Assembly: GCA_964406445.1 (NCBI GenBank)
Contig: CAYORU010000019.1
Span: forward strand, 1 to 62,843
DNA length: 62,843 nucleotides
Direction of reading: 5' to 3'
DNA from: SG8-30 sp964406445
GTDB taxonomy: Bacteria; Pseudomonadota; Gammaproteobacteria; Steroidobacterales; Steroidobacteraceae
In this document: piece after piece, positions 26,468 to 35,737 of the stretch
Numbering within the stretch: position 1 is the stretch's first letter
How the letters are laid out: each line of letters opens with the position of its first letter
Made by a program: the position numbers and the translations under genes
The notes under the pieces: generated by a model
Told to the model about the DNA's origin: nothing
Seen by the model: only the letters and a program-made list of their open reading frames with translations
Databases searched by the model: none

Positions 26468-27826
26468 CTAGCCCTGGTTGCTCGGCGTCAGCGTCGCCAG
26501 CTGCCGCGTCAGGAAGTCGCTCGTGCTCCTCAGCTGCCCGACCAGGCCGTCGAGCGCGCTGAACTGGCGGCGCAGGCGCGTCTCGAGCTTCTCGAGCCGG
26601 AATTCGAGCGCGTCGCGTGCCTTGGCGATGTCGCGGATCCCGGCCTGCAGCCCGTCGGTGCGGGCCTTGATCAGTCCGTCGCCGTCGAGATACTGGTCGA
26701 GCAGGCCGTCGAGTCGGCTGGCGAGCCCGCTCTCCGCCGTCGTGAAGAATCGTCCGACGTCGGCGAATCGGTCGCGGAGCGCCTCGTCCAGGCGGGAGGA
26801 CTGGATCTCCAGCCGGCCGTCGACCCGGGTCGTGATGCCGAGCTCCGTCAGAGAGGCGACCGAGCCGTTGCCCGCGACCGCCCGCACGACTTCCGTGCGC
26901 AGCGAGTTCAGGAAGTTTCGCGCCGTCGGATCCCCGAGCAGCGGTCCGCCCGTCCGGGTGTCCGCGTTGAAGGCAGTCAGGCTGGAAATGGCCGTGACGA
27001 GGGCGTTGTAGCGCTTGACGAACTCCTCGACCTTCGCCCGCGACGCGCCGCCGTCGTTCGAGACGTCGACCGTCGTGGGATTGCCGGGCGAGGCCGCCTT
27101 CAAGGTCAGCGTCAACCCGGAAACCGCCCCGGTGACGACGTTCGAGGCCGAGTCGTACGTGAAGCCGTCCAGGGTGATCCGCGCATCCCTCGCGGGTTGC
27201 ACTTCCGTCAGCGTGGTGAGCTGGGCGAGTCCGCCGTCGCCGCCCGATTGCGCGACGCCGATCGTGTTCGCGGCGCCGGTGCTGGTCGAAGTCAACACCA
27301 GGCGGACGCCGTCGTTGGCGGTGATCAGGGTCGCCGTCACGCCGGTGTTCCCGGCGGCCGAGTTGATGGCTGCGCGAATGTCCTCGAGGCTGTCCGAGCC
27401 CTCCGCCACGGTGACGTCGAACGCGTCGCCCGCGACCGTTATCGAGAGCGTGCCCCAACCGATCCTGTCCTGCGCCGTCGCGAAGGGCCCGGTGGCGAGC
27501 TTCTGCGCGCTGGCGAGCTGCTGGACCTCGATCGCATAGCTCCCGGGCGCCGCGTCCAGCGAGGCCGCGACCTGCAGCAGCGCGTCGTTGCCGACCGCGA
27601 CTGCGCGACCCTGAAACCGGTCCACCGAGAGGAGAGGCTCGAGGGAGGCCCGGAGCTGCTCGAGCGCGCTGCGGAACTGCCCGAATGCGGACAGCCGGGT
27701 CTGCAGCTTCGCCTCACGCTGGCTGAGACGCAGCTGCTGCGGGTTTCCCTCGGCCGCCAGGAGCTGGCGGACGATGGCGTCGATGTCGAGCCCGGAGCCG
27801 AGCCCCGAAGCGGTGATGCTGCTCAT
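26468..27826 (-). CDS. fliD: flagellar cap protein FliD
   Basis: Filament cap protein (452 aa). The N terminus MSSITASGLGSGLDIDAIVRQLL is the standard FliD start, and the C terminus with LEKLETRLRRQFSALDGLVGQLRSTSDFLTRQLA forms the coiled-coil leg region. The middle has the variable D2/D3 domains. It is preceded by a near-consensus sigma-54 promoter and starts the fliD-fliS-fliT-PilZ operon. Confidence 0.94.
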   Translation of the reverse strand: MSSITASGLGSGLDIDAIVRQLLAAEGNPQQLRLSQREAKLQTRLSAFGQFRSALEQLRASLEPLLSVDRFQGRAVAVGNDALLQVAASLDAAPGSYAIEVQQLASAQKLATGPFATAQDRIGWGTLSITVAGDAFDVTVAEGSDSLEDIRAAINSAAGNTGVTATLITANDGVRLVLTSTSTGAANTIGVAQSGGDGGLAQLTTLTEVQPARDARITLDGFTYDSASNVVTGAVSGLTLTLKAASPGNPTTVDVSNDGGASRAKVEEFVKRYNALVTAISSLTAFNADTRTGGPLLGDPTARNFLNSLRTEVVRAVAGNGSVASLTELGITTRVDGRLEIQSSRLDEALRDRFADVGRFFTTAESGLASRLDGLLDQYLDGDGLIKARTDGLQAGIRDIAKARDALEFRLEKLETRLRRQFSALDGLVGQLRSTSDFLTRQLATLTPSNQG

Positions 27827-27859
27827 GCGAGTTCCATCGGACAGACCTGCCTCGTAGGC

Positions 27860-27875
27860 AGCAAGATCCGTACCA
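27860..27875 (-). promoter_or_regulatory. sigma-54 promoter of fliD
   Basis: The minus strand reads TGGTACG-GATC-TTGCT, one base off TGGCACG-N4-TTGCW with GG and GC correctly spaced. The start is predicted at 27849, 23 nt before the ATG, the same spacing as at fleS. The remaining part of this gap (27904-27921) has a GGCCGC / GCGGCC hairpin that may end flaG transcription. Confidence 0.78.
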
Positions 27876-27941
27876 TCCGCAGATTCCTGCCACCCTGTTT
27901 AGCGGCCGCAGGTCCGCGGCCTTGAGGGGCGGGTCAGGCCG

Positions 27942-28331
27942 TCAGGCGACGACGTCCAGGAGGCTGGCGCGCTTCGAGGCGCCCTGCACCGCGCGGAACA
28001 TCTCCAGCGCCTCGTCCGGCGGGATCCGGCGGATCACTTCGCCGGTCTCGGGGTCGGTGACGACGATGACGGTGCGTCCCAGCGACTCGTCGAAGCTGAA
28101 GGTGAGCGCCCGGTCGAACTCGTTCATGAACCGGTCCAGCACTTCTGCGACGCGGGACAGGTCGACCTCGGCCCTTTCGGGCGGCGGTGAGCTCTCCGGC
28201 TGCGGCACGGCGTTGCCAGCGTCCGGCACGGGCTTGCCGCCCTGCCGGGTGGATGGGGTGGCCGCTGGCGTCGCGCTTCCCTGCGCCATACGCGCCAGGA
28301 GCCCGATGCTCGCTGAAATCTCGTATGGCAT
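27942..28331 (-). CDS. flaG: flagellar protein FlaG
   Basis: FlaG (129 aa), linked to filament length control in Pseudomonas and Vibrio. The proline- and serine-rich N terminus is variable; the C-terminal FlaG domain reads LTFSFDESLGRTVIVVTDPETGEVIRRIPPDEAL, with the typical V-x-V-x-D-x-x-T-G-E-V-I-R-Q/R-I-P motif. It lies between fliC and fliD in the conserved fliC-flaG-fliD order. Confidence 0.93.
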   Translation of the reverse strand: MPYEISASIGLLARMAQGSATPAATPSTRQGGKPVPDAGNAVPQPESSPPPERAEVDLSRVAEVLDRFMNEFDRALTFSFDESLGRTVIVVTDPETGEVIRRIPPDEALEMFRAVQGASKRASLLDVVA

Positions 28332-28418
28332 ACGCTACTGGCTCTCATCGCCGACAGCCCTCTGGCTGCCGGCTTCGGCCGCTGCGCCTCAGCGCCCCGG
28401 TCGGCCGTCTGGCGGGCC

Positions 28419-28443
28419 GGGCCCCGTGCGGAGCACGGGACCC
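28419..28443 (-). terminator. hairpin downstream of fliC
   Basis: On the minus strand, GGGTCCCGTGC-TCC-GCACGGGGCCC gives an 11-bp stem with one G-U pair, a better fold than the plus-strand version (where it would be C-A). It lies 37-61 nt after the fliC stop. No U tract follows, so it may act with Rho or as a 3' stabiliser of the abundant flagellin mRNA. Confidence 0.55.
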
Positions 28444-28479
28444 GGCGCCTGTTCTCGAGGCCCCTGAGGGCCGTCCTGC

Positions 28480-29637
28480 TTACCGCAGGAGGCCGAGCAC
28501 GTTCGTCGGCGCAGCGTTGGCCTGCGCGAGGATCGCGATGCCGGCCTGCTGCAGGATCTGCGCGCGGGTCAGCGCCGCCGTCTCTGCGGCGAAGTCCGCG
28601 TCACGGATGCGGCTCCGCGAGGCCGTCAGGTTCTCGGCGGCCGTCGTCAGGTTCGCGATGACCGACTCGAAGCGGTTCTGGATCGCGCCGAAGGTCGCAC
28701 GGGCCGAGTTCACCTCGGTCAATGCCGAGTCGATCTGCTGGATCGCGAGCGTCGCGCCGGCGAAGGAGTTGACGCTGAGCGTCGACAGGCCGGTCGTGGT
28801 CGCCGCGGTCGACGTGACCCCGGTCACACCGTCGAAGCCCGTCTGCGTGCCGTCGTCGGTGCCGCCGACCGTGATCGCTCCCGACGAGGAGAGCTCGATC
28901 ACGCCGAGCGTCGCGTTGAAGCTGGCGTTGACGCCCGTGGTCGCCGAGATGTCGTTGATCGCGTTGACCACCTGCCCGACGCGCTGGTTGATGGTGCCCA
29001 CCGCATCGAGGGCGCCGATGTCGGTGCCATTGATGGTGACCGAGCCCGCGGCCACCGCCGTCAGGTCGGTGATCGTCGCCGTGACCGACGCCGACTGGGC
29101 GGTGTCGACCGAGACCACGCCGCCGAGAACGCTGATGTTGGCGTCCACGCTGACCGACACGCTGATCGTCTCGTTGGCGTTCGCGCCGACCTGAAAGACC
29201 TGCGAAGCGAAGCTGCCATCGATGAGCCTGACGCCGTTGAACGACGTCTGGTTCGCGACACGGTCGATTTCCTGCAGCAGCTGCGTGACTTCCGCCTGCA
29301 GCGCCGCGCGGTCGGTGGACGAGTTGGTGGCGTTGGCCGACTGCACGGCCAGTTCACGGATGCGCTGCAGGTTGTTGCCAACCTCGACCAGCGCGCCCTC
29401 GGCGGTCTGCGACAGCGAGATGCCGTCGTTCGCGTTGCGCACCGCCTGGTTCAGGCCGCGGATCTGCGCCGAAAAGCGCTCGCTGATGGCGAGGCCGGCG
29501 GCGTCGTCCTTGGCGCTGTTGATGCGCAGGCCCGAGGACAGGCGCTGCAGCGCCGTGGCGAGGCTCGACTGCGAGCTCGAGAGGTTGCGCTGCGCGTTGA
29601 GCGACAGCATGTTGGTGTTGATCACTTGCCCGTTCAT
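28480..29637 (-). CDS. fliC: flagellin FliC
   Basis: Filament subunit (385 aa). The N-terminal D0/D1 region is well conserved: INTNMLSLNAQRNL, ALQRLSSGLRINSAKDDAAG and ISERFSAQIRGLNQAVRNA. The C-terminal region has FESVIANLTTAAENLTASRSRIRDADFAAETA and ends NVLGLLR. The central domain (about 150-300) is variable and Thr/Val/Gly-rich. It is transcribed from a sigma-28 promoter and has a roughly 90-nt leader with an AGGAG ribosome site. It is the only flagellin gene in the window. Confidence 0.97.
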   Translation of the reverse strand: MNGQVINTNMLSLNAQRNLSSSQSSLATALQRLSSGLRINSAKDDAAGLAISERFSAQIRGLNQAVRNANDGISLSQTAEGALVEVGNNLQRIRELAVQSANATNSSTDRAALQAEVTQLLQEIDRVANQTSFNGVRLIDGSFASQVFQVGANANETISVSVSVDANISVLGGVVSVDTAQSASVTATITDLTAVAAGSVTINGTDIGALDAVGTINQRVGQVVNAINDISATTGVNASFNATLGVIELSSSGAITVGGTDDGTQTGFDGVTGVTSTAATTTGLSTLSVNSFAGATLAIQQIDSALTEVNSARATFGAIQNRFESVIANLTTAAENLTASRSRIRDADFAAETAALTRAQILQQAGIAILAQANAAPTNVLGLLR

Positions 29638-29736
29638 GTGTTCCAGCTCCTGATGGTTGAGTTCCCGGCCCAGAGGGCCTCTGACGCGTCGGTCGGAAAG
29701 CCCCTCCCAGGGGTCCGGTAACCACGCTCAGGAGAT

Positions 29737-29763
29737 GTATCGGACGCCGCCGGGAATTCTTTA
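29737..29763 (-). promoter_or_regulatory. sigma-28 (FliA) promoter of fliC
   Basis: The minus strand reads TAAAGAAT, an 11-nt spacer, then TCCGATAC, compared with TAAAGTTT-N11-GCCGATAA. The conserved TAAAG and CCGATA cores and the exact spacer make this a strong match. Transcription would start near 29730, about 93 nt before the fliC ATG. Confidence 0.92.
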
Positions 29764-29804
29764 AACCCCCAAACCGTGACGCACAACGCGGAAACGGAGA
29801 CATC

Positions 29805-29828
29805 CCGGGACCCGTCCGGGAGTCCCGG
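29805..29828 (-). terminator. hairpin after flgL
   Basis: CCGGGAC (29805-29811) and GTCCCGG (29822-29828) form a perfect 7-bp stem with a 10-nt loop, 17 nt past the flgL stop. On the minus strand the sequence after it is ATGTCTCCGTTTCC, pyrimidine-rich but without a true U-run. It probably closes the long flgB-to-flgL operon before the fliC promoter. Confidence 0.5.
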
Positions 29829-29844
29829 TGGCCCCGGCTCGGGA

Positions 29845-31038
29845 TCAGAGATAGTCGAAGAGCGAGAGGCCCTGGACGCGGGCGAACGACTGCTGCGCGG
29901 CCTGCAGCACGTTGAGCTGCTGCTGGAGGCGGGTGATGGCCTCGGCGTAGTCGGTGTCACGGAGCCCCGACAGCGCCCGCTTGAGTTCGACGCCCGCCCC
30001 TTCGAGCTGGGACTGTCGAGATTCGAGGGCCGACAGGCGCGAGCCGACGCCAGCGCGCACCTCGAGCAGGTTGCCGAGGGCCTGGTCGATGTCCACCAGC
30101 GCCGTGGCGAGTTCGTTCGACAGGGACGCACGGTCCGACGCCGTGCCGTCGGGCCGCTCGAGCGTCGCGACCAGCCGCTCGAGCGTCAGGAACACGCTCT
30201 GGTTGCGGCTTGGCTCGACGGCGAAGCTGTCGCCCGCCGCGGGATTGCCTCCCATGTCGAACGACAGGCCGCGGAACGCGATCGCATCGCCCGGCGCGAT
30301 GGCGCCGCTGGCGACCAGTGCACCGCCTGCGTCGCGCGCCTCCCAGGCGTTGGCGGCGGTGAAGGTCACGGTGTAGGCGCCGCCGTCGTAGAGCGCGGGG
30401 TCCACGAGCGTCCGCTCGCCGACCAGGCCCGTGCCGGCGTTGCCCGCCGCCGCGGCGACGGTGAAGATGCCGTTGCCGTTGCGCACGAGCTCGAACACCG
30501 CGGCGCCGGAGTCGCCATCGGCGACGAACTGGTCGGCCGCCACCTGCACCAGCCGGCGGCCCTGATCGCCCTGATAGACGACGCTGCCGGCGGCGCGCAC
30601 GAAAGGCTGGGTCCGGGTGGCGGTGCCGCCGAAGATGTATTCGCCGCCGGCGTCGCGGGTGTTGGCGGTCGCGACGAGCTCTTCGATGCGCGCCCGGACC
30701 TCTGCCACCACCATGCGGCGATTCTCGGCATTCAGGGGACCGTTCGCGGCCTGCACGACCAGCTCGCGCACCCGCTGAAGCAGGTCGCCGGCGCCCGCCA
30801 GGGCGGTCTCCTCGAGTGCAAGCCGGTTCCCCGCCAGCACCGCGTTGCGCCCGTAGCGCTCGTAGTCGGACAGGAGCCCGTCGATGGACAGCGCCTGCGT
30901 CGCCGCGGCCGGATCCTGGGCCGCGCGGGAGAAGCGCTGCCCGGTGGCGATCTGCTCCTGGACCCGCGCGAGCTCGGCCTGGGTGCGCCCGGTGGCGTCC
31001 AGGAAGGCGGCTTGGGCGGACAGGAAGGCGACGCGCAC
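29845..31038 (-). CDS. flgL: hook-filament junction protein FlgL (HAP3)
   Basis: HAP3 (397 aa), the junction protein nearest the filament, flagellin-like at both ends. The N terminus has RVQEQIATGQRFSRAAQDPAAATQALSID and the C terminus has LEGAGVELKRALSGLRDTDYAEAITRLQQQLNVLQAAQQSFARVQGLSLFDYL, ending in the family L-F-D-Y-L. The start is GTG, 6 bp after flgK. Confidence 0.93.
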   Translation of the reverse strand: MRVAFLSAQAAFLDATGRTQAELARVQEQIATGQRFSRAAQDPAAATQALSIDGLLSDYERYGRNAVLAGNRLALEETALAGAGDLLQRVRELVVQAANGPLNAENRRMVVAEVRARIEELVATANTRDAGGEYIFGGTATRTQPFVRAAGSVVYQGDQGRRLVQVAADQFVADGDSGAAVFELVRNGNGIFTVAAAAGNAGTGLVGERTLVDPALYDGGAYTVTFTAANAWEARDAGGALVASGAIAPGDAIAFRGLSFDMGGNPAAGDSFAVEPSRNQSVFLTLERLVATLERPDGTASDRASLSNELATALVDIDQALGNLLEVRAGVGSRLSALESRQSQLEGAGVELKRALSGLRDTDYAEAITRLQQQLNVLQAAQQSFARVQGLSLFDYL

Positions 31039-31044
31039 GGCGGG

Positions 31045-32940
31045 CTATCTCCTCGACGTCGCCGCCAGCAGGGTCTGGAACAGCGTGTCGGCGACCACGA
31101 TCGTCTGGGCGGCGGCCTGGTAGGCGCGCTGCCACTTCAGTAGATCGGCCGCTTCCTCGTCGAGGTTAACCCCGGAGGTGGCCAGCACCGAGTCCCGCGC
31201 GCTCGTCACCAGGGTCCGCTGCGCCGAGGCGGAGGTCTCGGCCTGCCCGGCGAGCGTGCCGATCCGCCCCACCACGCCGATCACCGCCTCGCCGATGGAG
31301 GTGGCGCCGCCGCCGAGCAGCCCCGCGCTCTGCAGACCGGCGATGGCCAGCGCGTTGCGGTTGTCGCCCACGCCGCCCGAGTTGCGCTCGACCCGGAACG
31401 CGTCGCCGGCCACCGGCGCGCCGGACACCTGCACCCGCCAGCCGTTCACGACGATGTCGGCGCCGGGGGTGTAGGTGAAGCTGCCGGCGCCGTTGACGCT
31501 GTAGGTGGTGGGGGTCAGGAAGCGGATCTCCACCGGCGCCAGCAGGTTGGGGTCCGCGGCGTCGACGACCTGGCCCGGCGTGATCGTGCCCGTGCCGAGG
31601 TTCGCGGCGAGCGCGCTGGCGCGAATCGGGGCGGCCGCGGCGATGCCGCGCGGATCGGTCAGCGCGACCGCGAGCCCGGCCGCCGCGTCGCGCGTGCCGC
31701 GCAGCGAGAACCGGTCGCCGGCGGCCGCGCCGGCGCCGATCGCCACGGACAGGCCGTCGAACAGCAGCGGGTCGCCGGCGGCCCCGGTGCCCGTCGCGGC
31801 GACGACGGCGCCGGTCGCGGCGCGGGTCACGGTCCAGGCGGCGCCGTCGAAGCGCAGCACGTAGTCGTCGCCGGTCAGGTTGCGGAAGTCGGCCACCGCC
31901 GCCGTCGCGGTCGCCGAGCCGGCGTTGGTCAGCGCCGGCGCCGCCTGCGGCGGCGGCACGCTGAACAGCGCCGAGCCGAGCTGGCCGTAGAGGTCCATGC
32001 CGGCCGCCTGCTGCTCGTTGATGGCCAGACCCAGGGTCGCGGCGATCAGGCCCAGCTGCTGGCGCGCCGTGTCGAGCACCTCGCCGCGGACCGACACCAG
32101 CCCGCCGACCTCGCCGCCCGTCAGGAAGGGCGTGATCACCTGCTCGGCGCCGGTGCCGCGGTAGAGCACTTCGAGCCGTCCGGGCTGCAGCGCGCTCGGC
32201 GCCGTGGCGAGCCTTGCGGTGAAGTCCCGCAGCACCAGCGTCTGGCCGTTGCCGATGAAGACGTTGACGGCGCCGCCGTCGTCGGCGACGGTCGTGACGT
32301 TGACGAGCTCGGACAGGCGCAGCACCAGCCGGTCGCGCTCGTCGAGCAGGTCGTTGGGCGGCTGCCCGTTCATCGAGGCGCTGGCCGAGGCGATGTCGGA
32401 GTTCAGCCGTGCGATCGAGGTGGCGAGCGTATTGATCTCGGCGACGTCGGCCGTGAGCCGCAGGTTGATGTCCGAGTCGAGCTGGTCGATGCGCTGACTC
32501 ACGCTGCGGAAGCGGTCGGCAAGCGTCTGCGCCTCGGCGATCAGCACCTGCCGCGCGGTCGTCGAGCTCGGGTTGGTCGCCACCTCCTGCCAGGCGGCGA
32601 AGAAGCGCTGCAGCGAGGCCGAGATGCCGGTCGTCGGGTCCGAGAGCGTGGTGTCCAGGCGGCCCGCGACCTCGGCGTAGATCGACAGCCGCCCGAGCTC
32701 CGAGGACGAGGAGCGCCACTGGTTCACGGCGAACTGGTCGAGCAGGCGGCGGATGGTCGTCACGTCCACGCCGCGGCCGATGAAGCCGCTGCCGAAGCCC
32801 TGCGGGTCGCGCGCGTCGAGCTCGATGCGCTGGCGGCTGTAGCCCTCGGTCGCCGCGTTGGCGATGTTGTTGCTGGTGGTGGCGAGGCCGCGCTGGAACG
32901 CGAGCAGGCCGGAGACGCCGGTGCTGAGCAGGTCGGTCAT
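31045..32940 (-). CDS. flgK: hook-filament junction protein FlgK (HAP1)
   Basis: HAP1 (631 aa). The N-terminal rod/hook-type motif LLAFQRGLATTSNNIANAATEGYSRQRIELDARDP is typical (SNNIANAxTxGYSRQ), and the C terminus ends with VNLDEEAADLLKWQRAYQAAAQTIVVADTLFQTLL. The central variable domain is long and Ala-rich. It sits after flgJ in the conserved order. Confidence 0.95.
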   Translation of the reverse strand: MTDLLSTGVSGLLAFQRGLATTSNNIANAATEGYSRQRIELDARDPQGFGSGFIGRGVDVTTIRRLLDQFAVNQWRSSSSELGRLSIYAEVAGRLDTTLSDPTTGISASLQRFFAAWQEVATNPSSTTARQVLIAEAQTLADRFRSVSQRIDQLDSDINLRLTADVAEINTLATSIARLNSDIASASASMNGQPPNDLLDERDRLVLRLSELVNVTTVADDGGAVNVFIGNGQTLVLRDFTARLATAPSALQPGRLEVLYRGTGAEQVITPFLTGGEVGGLVSVRGEVLDTARQQLGLIAATLGLAINEQQAAGMDLYGQLGSALFSVPPPQAAPALTNAGSATATAAVADFRNLTGDDYVLRFDGAAWTVTRAATGAVVAATGTGAAGDPLLFDGLSVAIGAGAAAGDRFSLRGTRDAAAGLAVALTDPRGIAAAAPIRASALAANLGTGTITPGQVVDAADPNLLAPVEIRFLTPTTYSVNGAGSFTYTPGADIVVNGWRVQVSGAPVAGDAFRVERNSGGVGDNRNALAIAGLQSAGLLGGGATSIGEAVIGVVGRIGTLAGQAETSASAQRTLVTSARDSVLATSGVNLDEEAADLLKWQRAYQAAAQTIVVADTLFQTLLAATSRR

Positions 32941-32986
32941 GGGCGGGCTCCGGCGCGGCCGGACGCGCGGGTCGTGTCAGTGGCGG

Positions 32987-33892
32987 TCACGTCGAGGACC
33001 CCGGCGGAGGCTCGCCGAGCGCGGCCCAGGCCTCGGCCATCGACTCGCTGGCGAGGATCGCGCGGATCTTGTCCGCATAGGCCGGGTCGGTCGCGTAGCC
33101 CGCCGCCTGCAGCGCCGCGGCGTAGCGCGCCGGGTCCTCGCCCGCGCCGCGCGCCTCGGCGTAGCGCGGGCTCTCGCGGATCAGCCGCACGTAGTCGGCG
33201 AAGGACTGCGCCACGCTGTCGTAGGCCCGGAACGGCTCGCGTCGCTGCACGGCGACCCCGTCCTGGTACTCGAGGGTGCGGGCGACCGCGCGCTCGCCGC
33301 GCCAGCCCTCGCCCGCCTTGATGCCGAACAGGTTGTGCGAGGGCTCGCCGTCGGCCCGCCTCGGCAGCCGCCCGCCCCAGCCGGTCTCGAGCGCGGCCTG
33401 CGCGACCAGGGCCATCGGGTGCACGCCGAGCTCCGCCGCGGCGCGACGCGCGTGCGGCAGCACCTCGCGGATGAACTCGCCCGGCGAAGCGGCGCGGGCC
33501 TGCGACGCGCCTTCGCGGGCCGCGGGGGCGCCAGCCTGGGCCGGGGCGGCCTCGCGGCCCGCCGCGACGGGCAGTCCGCCCGCCAGCTGCTCGACCAGCA
33601 CGCGCGCGAGGCCGATGCCGCCACGCTCGGCGAGGCTCGTCGCGATCTGCCGGTCGAACATCTGCTGGTACATCTCCATCTCGCCGGAGTCCGAGAGGTC
33701 CGAGCTGACGGTCGCCGAGCGCATGCTGTCGAGCATCATGTTGATGAACAGCGCCTCGAACTGCCGGGCGACCGCCTCGAGCGCGGCCGGCGGATCCTGG
33801 GCGGCCTGCGCCTTGAGGCCGCGCAGCCCGCCGAGGTCCAGGGCCGAGACCGAGGGGGCGGCGGCGCGCAGGCTGGGGTTGTCGAGGCTCAT
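32987..33892 (-). CDS. flgJ: rod cap / peptidoglycan hydrolase FlgJ
   Basis: Two-domain FlgJ (301 aa). The N-terminal rod-binding domain has FEALFINMMLDSMRSATV and GEMEMYQQMFDRQIATSLAE; the C-terminal glucosaminidase domain has VHPMALVAQAALETGWG (catalytic Glu in the ALETGWG motif), NLFGIKAGEGW and FRAYDSVAQSFADYVRLI. It makes the hole in the cell wall that lets the rod pass. Confidence 0.94.
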   Translation of the reverse strand: MSLDNPSLRAAAPSVSALDLGGLRGLKAQAAQDPPAALEAVARQFEALFINMMLDSMRSATVSSDLSDSGEMEMYQQMFDRQIATSLAERGGIGLARVLVEQLAGGLPVAAGREAAPAQAGAPAAREGASQARAASPGEFIREVLPHARRAAAELGVHPMALVAQAALETGWGGRLPRRADGEPSHNLFGIKAGEGWRGERAVARTLEYQDGVAVQRREPFRAYDSVAQSFADYVRLIRESPRYAEARGAGEDPARYAAALQAAGYATDPAYADKIRAILASESMAEAWAALGEPPPGSST

Positions 33893-33900
33893 CGCGGTCC

Positions 33901-35022
33901 TCAGATCACGATCAGCTGGGCGCGCAGCGCGCCCGCCTCGTGCAGCGCCTCGAGGATCGCGACCAGGTCGCCCGGCGCCGCGCCCACCTGGTTGACGGCC
34001 CGCACCACCTCGTCGAGCGTGACCCCAGGCTCGAACAGGAACATACGGCTGCCCTGCTGGGACACGTCGATGGCCGTGTCCGGCACGGCGACGGTCTGGC
34101 CGCGCTCGGAGAACGGCGCGGGCTGGCTGACCAGGACGTCTTCCTGGATGCTGACGGTCAGCGAGCCGTGCGCCACGGCGGCCGCGCTGACCCGCACGTT
34201 GGTGCCGATCACGACGGTGCCGGTGCGCGAGTTGACCACGACCCGCGCCGGCGCGCTGCCGGGCTCGATCTCGAGGTTCTCGACCATGGACAGGAACGCG
34301 ACGCGCTCGGCCTGCTGGGGCGGCGCGGCGACCCGCACCGACACCGCGTCCACCGGCAGCGCCGCGCCGGCGCCGAATTCCTGGTTGATGCGCTCGGCGA
34401 CGCGCGTCGCGGTGGTGAAGTCGGGCGCGTGCAGGTTCAGCACGAGGGAATCCGCGCCGCCGATCGTGGTCGGCACCGCGCGCTCGACGGTCGCCCCTCC
34501 CGGGATGCGGCCGGCGCTCGGCACGTTCACCGACACCCGCGAGCCGTCGCGGCCCTCGGCGCCGAAGCCGCCGACCACGAGGTTGCCCTGGGCGATGGCG
34601 TAGACCTGGCCGTCCAGGCCGCGCAGCGGCGCCACCAGCAGCGCGCCGCCCCGCAGGCTCTTGGCGTTGCCGATCGCGCTCACCGTGACGTCGATCACCT
34701 GGCCGGGCTTCGCGAAGGGCGGCAGGGTCGCGTGCACGGCGACCGCGGCGACGTTCTTGAGCTGCGGGTTGACGTCGGCGGGCACGTTCACGCCGAGCTG
34801 GGCGAGGAAGTTCTTCAGGCTCTGCGTCGTGAAGGGCGCCTGGCTGGTCTGGTCGCCGGTGCCGTCGAGGCCGACGACCAGCCCGTAGCCGACCAGCTGG
34901 TTGGTGCGCACGCCGCCGACCCCGGCGAGGTCCTTGATCCGGTCTGCGCCCGCGGTCGCGGGGGCGAGCGCGAGGGCCGCGAGGGCCGCGGCCGCGAGCG
35001 TTCTCCAGAGGGTGCCGTTCAT
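33901..35022 (-). CDS. flgI: flagellar P-ring protein FlgI
   Basis: Periplasmic P-ring subunit (373 aa). The ATG at 35022 starts a signal peptide (MNGTLWRTLAAAALAALALAPATAGA) and is followed by the family core RIKDLAGVGGVRTNQLVGYGLVVGLDGTGDQ. The open frame continues upstream through flgH and is not part of the protein. It lies 8 bp after the flgH stop. Confidence 0.96.
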   Translation of the reverse strand: MNGTLWRTLAAAALAALALAPATAGADRIKDLAGVGGVRTNQLVGYGLVVGLDGTGDQTSQAPFTTQSLKNFLAQLGVNVPADVNPQLKNVAAVAVHATLPPFAKPGQVIDVTVSAIGNAKSLRGGALLVAPLRGLDGQVYAIAQGNLVVGGFGAEGRDGSRVSVNVPSAGRIPGGATVERAVPTTIGGADSLVLNLHAPDFTTATRVAERINQEFGAGAALPVDAVSVRVAAPPQQAERVAFLSMVENLEIEPGSAPARVVVNSRTGTVVIGTNVRVSAAAVAHGSLTVSIQEDVLVSQPAPFSERGQTVAVPDTAIDVSQQGSRMFLFEPGVTLDEVVRAVNQVGAAPGDLVAILEALHEAGALRAQLIVI

Positions 35023-35030
35023 CGGGCGCC

Positions 35031-35726
35031 TCAGTACGGCATCAGGCCGGAGTTGAAGAAGCGGTCGAGCCAGCCGGGCCGGCTCGCGTTCGCGAGCACG
35101 CCGCGGCCGCCGTAGCTGATGCGCGCGTCGGCGACCCGGTCGGAGGTGACGGTGTTGTCCTCGCGCACGTCGTAGGGCCGCACGATGCCCGTGATCTGCA
35201 CGAACTCGTCGCCGTGGTTGAGGCGCAGCCACTTCTGGCCCTGCACGACCAGGTTGCCGTTGGCCAGGCGCTGGACCACGGTCACGGTGATGTTGCCGGC
35301 GAGCTGGTTGCTCTGGCTCGCGGTGCCCTCGCCGTCGAACTCGCGGCTGCCCTCGACGCCCATCTCGAGGATGTTCGTGCCGCTCGCCGTCACCGGCCGA
35401 CCGGCGATCGTCGGGCCCGGCAGGCTGATGCTGCTGTCCTTCTTGGTCGAGGTCGAGCTGCGCTTGGAGGCCGAGGTGGACTCGCGCAGGACGACGGTCA
35501 GCACGTCGCCCACGCGCCGCGCGCGAAGGTCCTCGAACAGCGCCAGTTCCTGCCCGGACCCGTAGATGGCCCCCGCCGTCGGCGACGCCGGCTCCGGCAT
35601 CGGCTGCGGAGCCGGCGCGAGCGGGTAGGGCTCGCCGTAGGCGCCGAGCGTGCCGCAGCCGGCGAGCGCGGCGGCGCCGAGCGCCGCTGCGGCGAGCCTC
35701 GCGAGAACCCGGGCCTGCTGCCTCAT
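35031..35726 (-). CDS. flgH: flagellar L-ring lipoprotein FlgH
   Basis: Outer-membrane L-ring lipoprotein (231 aa). The lipobox LAGC places the modified cysteine at residue 24 after a hydrophobic signal. Family motifs include RARRVGDVLTVVLRESTSASKRSSTSTKKDSS and NGNLVVQGQKWLRLNHGDEFVQITGIVRPYDV. The ATG at 35726 follows the flgG stop by 11 bp. Confidence 0.96.
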   Translation of the reverse strand: MRQQARVLARLAAAALGAAALAGCGTLGAYGEPYPLAPAPQPMPEPASPTAGAIYGSGQELALFEDLRARRVGDVLTVVLRESTSASKRSSTSTKKDSSISLPGPTIAGRPVTASGTNILEMGVEGSREFDGEGTASQSNQLAGNITVTVVQRLANGNLVVQGQKWLRLNHGDEFVQITGIVRPYDVREDNTVTSDRVADARISYGGRGVLANASRPGWLDRFFNSGLMPY

Positions 35727-35737
35727 CGCGCGCCCCT

